Below, in pieces: positions 4,501 through 6,682 of a stretch of DNA of 6,682 bases (position 1 is the stretch's first letter; the number at the start of each line of letters is the position of its first letter). Under the pieces are notes generated by a model. It was not told the origin of the DNA and made no database searches. It saw only the letters and a program-made list of their open reading frames with translations. The stretch is from Prevotellaceae bacterium. Lineage in GTDB: Bacteria; Bacteroidota; Bacteroidia; Bacteroidales; Bacteroidaceae. The position numbers were made by a program, and so were the translations under genes. The stretch lies in assembly GCA_003150315.1 (NCBI GenBank), contig QAML01000041.1:1-6682 (forward strand). The letters are read 5' to 3'.

Positions 4501-6682
4501 TGGAAACATCAAGTTATTAACACCTGAAAAAACAAGTGAAGAGGTAACAGGAAACCAAGGAAGCACAATATATAAAGCAATAATAAGCGCAGAAAAATTG
4601 GTGGACAAACAAGAAGCAACAGAAGGCGAAAAAGTAACATATACAGTAAGAATAAAAAATGAAGGAAACTTAGCAAAAACAGTAACATTAAGAGATACAT
4701 TGCCAGCAGGTTTAACCTTTGACAAGAATACATTAATCCAAGTGGGAAATGTAGGAACAGTATATACAGAGCAAAACTTGAAAAACGGAATACCAGTAGA
4801 AGTTCCAGCAAAAGGAACTGTAGATGTAAAATTTGCAGGAATAGTAGATGTTTTGGCGAATGACGCGTTTAGTAAAACATTAGAAAATCAAGCAACAATA
4901 GACAACGAATTAACAAATAAAGTAACAACAAATGTAACAAAGCCAAATATTTTAGCACATAAAGAAAGTACACCAGCAAGTGGAAATAAAGTTTTAGAAG
5001 GCGACGAAATAACATACAAAATAAAAGTAAGAAATGATGGAACACGAGAAGGAACATTAGTTGTAAAAGATACAGTACCAACAGGAACAACATTTGTAGA
5101 AGGTTCTGTAAAAATAGATGGAATTGCGAACAAAGACAAAACAGCAAATGACTTAGCAAATGGAATTAATTTAACAGTTGGAGTTGGCAAAGAAATAGTT
5201 CTAGAATTTAAAGTAACAGTAAATAAATTAGCAGATAGAACAAAGATAAAAAATACAGCATATATAAACGAAGGAAAAGAAGATAAGAAAGTTCCAGAAG
5301 AGCCAGAACATACATATGTAGAGCCAAAAGCAGAGCAAAACATAACGAAAAATGGAACATCAAAAATAGAAGCTTTAGACCAAGAGATAACATATAACAT
5401 AGCATACACAGCCAGAATTTCAGACTACAAAGGAAATGCAAAAGTTGTATTAGTAGACAAATTGCCATATGCAATAGATGAAACAAGATCTGACTTGGCA
5501 GGTGGAACATATAATGCAGAAAACAATACTATTACATGGGAAGAACCAGTAGAAAATATACAAATAACAGAAACAAAAGAAGTAACAGTAAATAAAACAA
5601 TAAAAGTTGTATATACAGGAATAAGCAAAGATGTAACAAGTGTTAAAAACACAGTAACAGGACATATAGAGTATGAAGCTCCAATAAGAACAAGTGAAGA
5701 TGTAACAGCAAACCATATAACTACAACAGGATTTACAATAAATATTCCAGTAAGCAAAGTATGGGAAGATGACAATAATAAATTAGGACAAAGACCAACA
5801 AAAGTAGTGTTTAAATTAACTGGAAGTGATGGAAGCGAATATGTAAAAGAAATGTCAAAACCAGGGACAGCAGGAAGTACAACAACACAGGACCAAACAA
5901 ATCCAAATAAATGGAATGACATATTCGAAAACTTACCAAAGTATGATGTAAATAACAAAGAAATAATTTATACATTAACAGAGGAAGAAAAAGCTGAGGG
6001 AGATTTAAGATACTATGACAGTGTGGTTACAGATAAGATAGTAACTAACACAAATAAATATGGAAAAGTAACAGTACATCATTACATAATGAACGCAGAT
6101 GGAAGCACTACAACAACAAAGGTTCCAGACACAACAGGAAAAGCAATAGAAGATACAGTAATAGAAGGAAAAGTAGGAGATCCATATAAAACAGAATCTG
6201 CAAAAAATATAAATGAAAAATATGAACTAGTGGCAGAAAAATTACCAGCAAATGCTACAGGAACATTGGAAAAATATAATGCAGAAAAAGAGCAAGAAGT
6301 AATATATTATTACAAATTAAAACCAGCAAAAGTAATAATAAATTACTTAGAAAAAGATGAAGATACAGATGATAGCAATAACCAAGTATTAGCAGATAAA
6401 GCAGAAATAAATGGACATGTAGACGACAAATATAATACAAATACAAATCATCGTAAAGAAACAATCGAAAAAGAAGGAAAAACATATACATTAGTATCAA
6501 ACTCAGAGAATACCGAAGGTATAATGAAATTACAAGATACAGTAGTAACATACTATTACTTACAAAATACAAAAGCTACAGTAAGATATGTAGAAAGAAA
6601 TCCAGAAACAGGAGAAATAGTGAAAGACCTAGAAGAGCCAACAGTAAAAGAAGGACTAGTTGGAGAAGAATTTGTAACAAAT
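1424..6682 (+). CDS. Giant multidomain surface/adhesin-like protein, MucBP/DUF11/Cna_B type (3' end outside window)
   Basis: One frame of 1753 codons runs without a stop to the window end. The ATG is fixed by AGGTG at 1412-1416 and an in-frame TAG immediately upstream. Order of parts by residue: Lys-rich N-terminus and hydrophobic segment (26-43); Cys-rich head (90-258); unassigned domain (259-363); Ig-like domains (364-646); MucBP-type repeats (647-859); isopeptide/DUF11-like module 1 (862-1044) with a 60-residue insertion; two DUF11-like repeats (1052-1302); module 2 (1303-1430); Cna_B domain (1437-1543); further MucBP repeats (1548 onward). Such proteins are known as exported, cell-surface-tethered stalks that bind mucin or other host or bacterial glycans; binding here is inferred from family. 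No catalytic domain is seen. No LPxTG or terminal anchor is visible, as expected for a truncated view. The last half uses A-ending codons very heavily. A nearby terminator and hairpin suggest it is transcribed alone. I do not recognise a named gene. Confidence 0.93.
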   Translation, partial: MKRNNEKEGKQEKKNINICTNKFSKVIFIICIAIFMLTILIVMNKENIVALGKTITSDINRKNAELVNSEAKSVTNIDLTGLVTGEDTEHTHIYETVTNSTEHWKQCIICNNKIDVEQHILGEKTWAAGSESCEKNNFYTQRCKCGYQVKGRKPCVWDGHSYTRTTNYRHIKICNVCRGQIDNEYYMENDPNTLYVNKIEQCVNSKGDITCSNLGICNICNSDWNTSPHQLNAKAEGMSGTTNIYCSRCSKSFGTVEFNITNNHSAPSTYTGNLTVNLTNGATIDTTHDGTVRTIGTPFEKVNGARTDISSTSAKYTISSTFKNTWKEHYSAYYIVRVIINNCKTSMNLLNSFYMYPDTKAQQTPTIQVIDSEQIEGDWATNKEIKITGNEDYCNYVTVKIKDDTGKEIFSGKATAKDGKYTLSCIPELEADADGRTFSVEVIDSCNNSVTKDFKVNKVDSKAPTLTENGEYTKEWSKNKEISFTAEDQGIGQVQIAFNNATDYQSATKENDRYIRKYNFYGDVYDKVTAAIYLKDGLGNERTVKVDIGKLDNTAPKITRTNIAEGKVKIEANDRHEKLGEGSGVVGYRYLTSIQDTNEELTENEGTYIEAQEIPLEELKKAKYVYIAPVDRAGNIGNTVKVNLPTYSYSVNYYEESSQTKLAQSKVVENKLLGEEVEEQAIDIVGYTKVEPSSKKITIKQGENTINFVYRKRTDISYTVKYLEKGSNKEIHKSKVVANQTFGATITEQAIEIAGYDLESAQEQSLTIKVEGNEIIFYYVKSDTNVLVHHYKEGTTEKVPSRNGGIVEDELIEGKVGDNYTTNASSNIAQNYELVAEPNNKNGTMTESQIVVTYYYRLKTPSITNQVINKTGTDRITIVNQEMSYTVTYRANIVDYIGNAEVTIVDTLPYAIDEAKSDLAGGVYDANARTITWKETVENINSFADTNATNEVLDNANTTGAKIVANGGASRAETKAVANGGNASDSKDVSGVDKIANAGTVEITKTFKVVYTGLDMNQEKVVNNVSGNIKLLTPEKTSEEVTGNQGSTIYKAIISAEKLVDKQEATEGEKVTYTVRIKNEGNLAKTVTLRDTLPAGLTFDKNTLIQVGNVGTVYTEQNLKNGIPVEVPAKGTVDVKFAGIVDVLANDAFSKTLENQATIDNELTNKVTTNVTKPNILAHKESTPASGNKVLEGDEITYKIKVRNDGTREGTLVVKDTVPTGTTFVEGSVKIDGIANKDKTANDLANGINLTVGVGKEIVLEFKVTVNKLADRTKIKNTAYINEGKEDKKVPEEPEHTYVEPKAEQNITKNGTSKIEALDQEITYNIAYTARISDYKGNAKVVLVDKLPYAIDETRSDLAGGTYNAENNTITWEEPVENIQITETKEVTVNKTIKVVYTGISKDVTSVKNTVTGHIEYEAPIRTSEDVTANHITTTGFTINIPVSKVWEDDNNKLGQRPTKVVFKLTGSDGSEYVKEMSKPGTAGSTTTQDQTNPNKWNDIFENLPKYDVNNKEIIYTLTEEEKAEGDLRYYDSVVTDKIVTNTNKYGKVTVHHYIMNADGSTTTTKVPDTTGKAIEDTVIEGKVGDPYKTESAKNINEKYELVAEKLPANATGTLEKYNAEKEQEVIYYYKLKPAKVIINYLEKDEDTDDSNNQVLADKAEINGHVDDKYNTNTNHRKETIEKEGKTYTLVSNSENTEGIMKLQDTVVTYYYLQNTKATVRYVERNPETGEIVKDLEEPTVKEGLVGEEFVTN
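1691..2197 (+). other. Cysteine-rich head with CxxC pairs (zinc-ribbon-like)
   Basis: Residues 90-258 hold 14 cysteines. CxxC pairs are at 107/110, 174/177, 217/220 and 246/249, with a CxC at 143/145 and single Cys at 133, 155, 202 and 211. His residues recur near them (H90, H92, H103, H119, H160, H170, H229). The phrases HTHIYETV..HWKQCIIC....H and HSYTRTTNYRHIKICNVC look like two copies of one unit, H-x-Y followed about 12 residues later by H-(W/I)-K-x-C-x-x-C. Similar HWK-C-x-x-C units occur in secreted clostridial proteins, as far as I recall. Metal binding or disulfides are both possible; the function is unknown. Confidence 0.7.
2198..2512 (+). other. Unassigned domain between Cys-rich head and Ig-like region
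   Basis: Residues 259-363 begin with NITNNHSAPSTYTGNLTVNL and end with NLLNSFYMYPDTKAQQ. The composition is Thr/Ser/Asn/Tyr-rich and looks beta-stranded. I do not recognise a family. T-ending codons are much more frequent here (31 of 60 codons for residues 259-318) than in the repeat-rich second half. Confidence 0.45.
2513..3361 (+). other. Tandem bacterial Ig-like domains
   Basis: Residues 364-646 form about three beta-rich units with the linker signature of bacterial Ig-like repeats. VDSKAPTL (around 459-465) and LDNTAPKI (551-558) each open a new unit. The phrases VEVIDSCNNSVTKDFKV, YLKDGLGNERTVKVDIG and PVDRAGNIGNTVKVNL are the typical closing strands (D-x-x-GN). The last four cysteines of the visible protein fall in or just before this region (C343, then those in EDYCNY, LSCIPE and DSCNNS). 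A stalk or spacer role is inferred. Confidence 0.7.
3362..4000 (+). repeat. MucBP-type repeats 1-3
   Basis: Three consecutive units at residues about 647-713, 716-782 and 785-859. Each opens with a V-x-Y-Y/L-E or V-H-H-Y strand (YSVNYYEE, YTVKYLEKG, VLVHHYKEG). Each has a central GY or YELVAE strand and closes with F-V-Y, F-Y-Y or Y-Y-Y followed by a basic residue (INFVYRKR, IIFYYVKS, VTYYYRLK). This is the known pattern of MucBP (mucin-binding) domains. The third unit is longer and closely related to the one at 6065-6322. Confidence 0.8.
4007..4555 (+). other. Isopeptide/DUF11-like module, copy 1, with insertion
   Basis: Residues 862-1044 start with SITNQVINKTGTDRI and contain YTVTYRANIVDYIGNA, VDTLPYAIDEAKSDLAGG, ITWKETVENI, FKVVYTG and TSEEVTGN. 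The D-T-L-P strand is typical of DUF11 and of fimbrial D2-type domains that may form Lys-Asn isopeptide bonds. A Lys sits near the start (VINK) and Asn near the end (VVNNVSGN), but the bond itself is not demonstrable here. The module is the paralogue of the one at 5330-5713, from which it differs mainly by a 60-residue stretch. Confidence 0.7.
4244..4423 (+). other. 60-codon Ala/Asn/Gly-rich in-frame insertion in module copy 1
   Basis: Residues 941-1000 stand between VENI and VEITKTFKVVYTG, where the sister module has only seven residues (QITETKE). The segment is low-complexity and linker-like. It has a recurring VANGG/IANAG motif encoded by GTTGCAAATGGTGG at 4313-4326 and 4352-4365 and by ATTGCAAATGCTGG at 4406-4419. 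By direct count 37 of its 60 codons end in T, against 10 of the next 60. Val is GTT in all five cases and Ala is mostly GCT, while the flanks prefer GTA and GCA. It probably forms a flexible loop. Confidence 0.75.
4577..4939 (+). other. DUF11-like repeat 1
   Basis: Residues 1052-1172. AEKLVDKQEATEGEKVTYTV, then RIKNEGNLAKTVTLRDTLPAGLTF, then ENQATIDNELTNKVTTNV. This follows the DUF11 pattern: a leading K, G-D/E-x-V-T-Y, an N-x-G strand, the D-T-L-P strand, then a closing N-x-A. It is a beta-sandwich stalk unit of surface proteins. Confidence 0.8.
4940..5329 (+). other. DUF11-like repeat 2
   Basis: Residues 1173-1302. PNILAHKESTPASGNKVLEG, DEITYKIKVRNDGTREGTL, VVKDTVPTGTTFVEGSVKIDG, then IKNTAYINEGKEDKKVPEEP. 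It has the same DUF11 pattern as the repeat just before it, with the D-T-V-P variant of the D-T-L-P strand and a closing NTAYIN. A Pro/Glu-rich linker leads into the next module. Confidence 0.82.
5330..5713 (+). other. Isopeptide/DUF11-like module, copy 2
   Basis: Residues 1303-1430. AEQNITKNGTSKIEALDQEI, YNIAYTARISDYKGNAKVVL, VDKLPYAIDETRSDLAGG, ITWEEPVENI, IKVVYTG and TSEDVTAN. It aligns along its whole length with the module at 4007-4555 but lacks the 60-residue insertion. A 17-base identical stretch, CCATATGCAATAGATGA, is found at 4148-4164 and 5465-5481. Confidence 0.72.
5732..6052 (+). other. Cna protein B-type (Cna_B) domain
   Basis: Residues 1437-1543 match the Cna_B pattern: PVSKVWEDDNNKLGQRPTKV, then VFKLTGSDGS, then WNDIFENLPKYDVNNKEIIY followed by TLTEEE. 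In this family a Lys in the first strand and an Asn in the last strand form an intramolecular isopeptide bond helped by a Glu. Candidates are K1445 (in SKVW), N1542 (in IVTNT) and E1520 (first Glu after YTLT). All three positions appear filled, so a self-crosslinked, protease-resistant stalk unit is likely. Confidence 0.88.
6065..6682 (+). repeat. MucBP-type repeats 4, 5 and partial 6
   Basis: Unit 4 (6065-6322) runs from KVTVHHYIMNADG through VIEGKVGDPYKTES and YELVAEKLP to VIYYYKLKP. Unit 5 (6326-6568) runs from AKVIINYLEKDED through HVDDKYNTNTN to VVTYYYLQN. Unit 6 (6575-6682) begins ATVRYVERNPETGEIVKDLE and is cut by the window end. Unit 4 shares an 18-base identical stretch with unit 3 (GAAGGAAAAGTAGGAGAT at 3860-3877 and 6164-6181), so one is a copy of the other. 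More repeats probably follow downstream. Confidence 0.8.

Noticed and set aside
4697..6259. LPxTG sortase signal among the LP motifs (LPAGLTF, LPYAID, LPKYDV, LPANATG)
   Set aside because: None matches LPxTG, none is followed by a hydrophobic segment and basic tail, and all lie inside recognisable beta domains.
1399..6572. Many open frames on the minus strand across the surface-protein gene, rich in Leu, Phe, Tyr and Ser
   Set aside because: They lie antisense to one continuous 1753-codon frame with clear domain homology. Their hydrophobic composition is simply the complement of A-rich codons, and none shows a domain of its own.

Overview
The window is AT-rich DNA from a low-GC Gram-positive bacterium, most likely a Firmicute of the Clostridia type. 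The grounds are an FtsH of Firmicute character, strong use of A-ending codons (ATA, ACA, GTA, GGA, GCA), and a giant secreted protein built from MucBP, DUF11, Ig-like and Cna_B-type modules. No species can be named from the sequence alone.

Layout: positions 1-834 hold the 3' part of ftsH, a membrane-bound AAA+ zinc protease. It is followed at once by a long palindrome with a GGGGACGGTCC core (837-875) and a strong stem-loop terminator (884-930). Positions 931-1423 carry no gene. They contain a small GC-rich island, about four copies of a 40-bp tandem repeat (963-1120), plain AT-rich DNA, and a second strong hairpin (1320-1353) about 70 bases before the next start codon.

From 1424 to the end of the window (6682) runs one uninterrupted reading frame of 1753 codons with no stop. 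It begins with a good ribosome binding site and an in-frame stop codon directly before its ATG. The product is a very large surface protein. In order it has an N-terminal membrane/signal segment, a cysteine-rich head with CxxC pairs, an unassigned domain, Ig-like domains, three MucBP-type repeats, an isopeptide/DUF11-like module, two DUF11-like repeats, a second copy of the isopeptide/DUF11-like module, a Cna_B domain, and at least two further MucBP repeats plus the start of a third. The C-terminal end, where a wall or membrane anchor would be expected, lies outside the window.

The two genes have no evident functional link. ftsH is housekeeping and ends at its own terminator, and the adhesin-like gene appears to be a separate accessory transcription unit. 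The most unusual points are a 60-codon, Ala/Asn/Gly-rich insertion with deviating codon use inside one of two duplicated modules, the cysteine-rich head on an exported protein that is otherwise nearly cysteine-free, the internal segmental duplications, and the repeats in the intergenic region.
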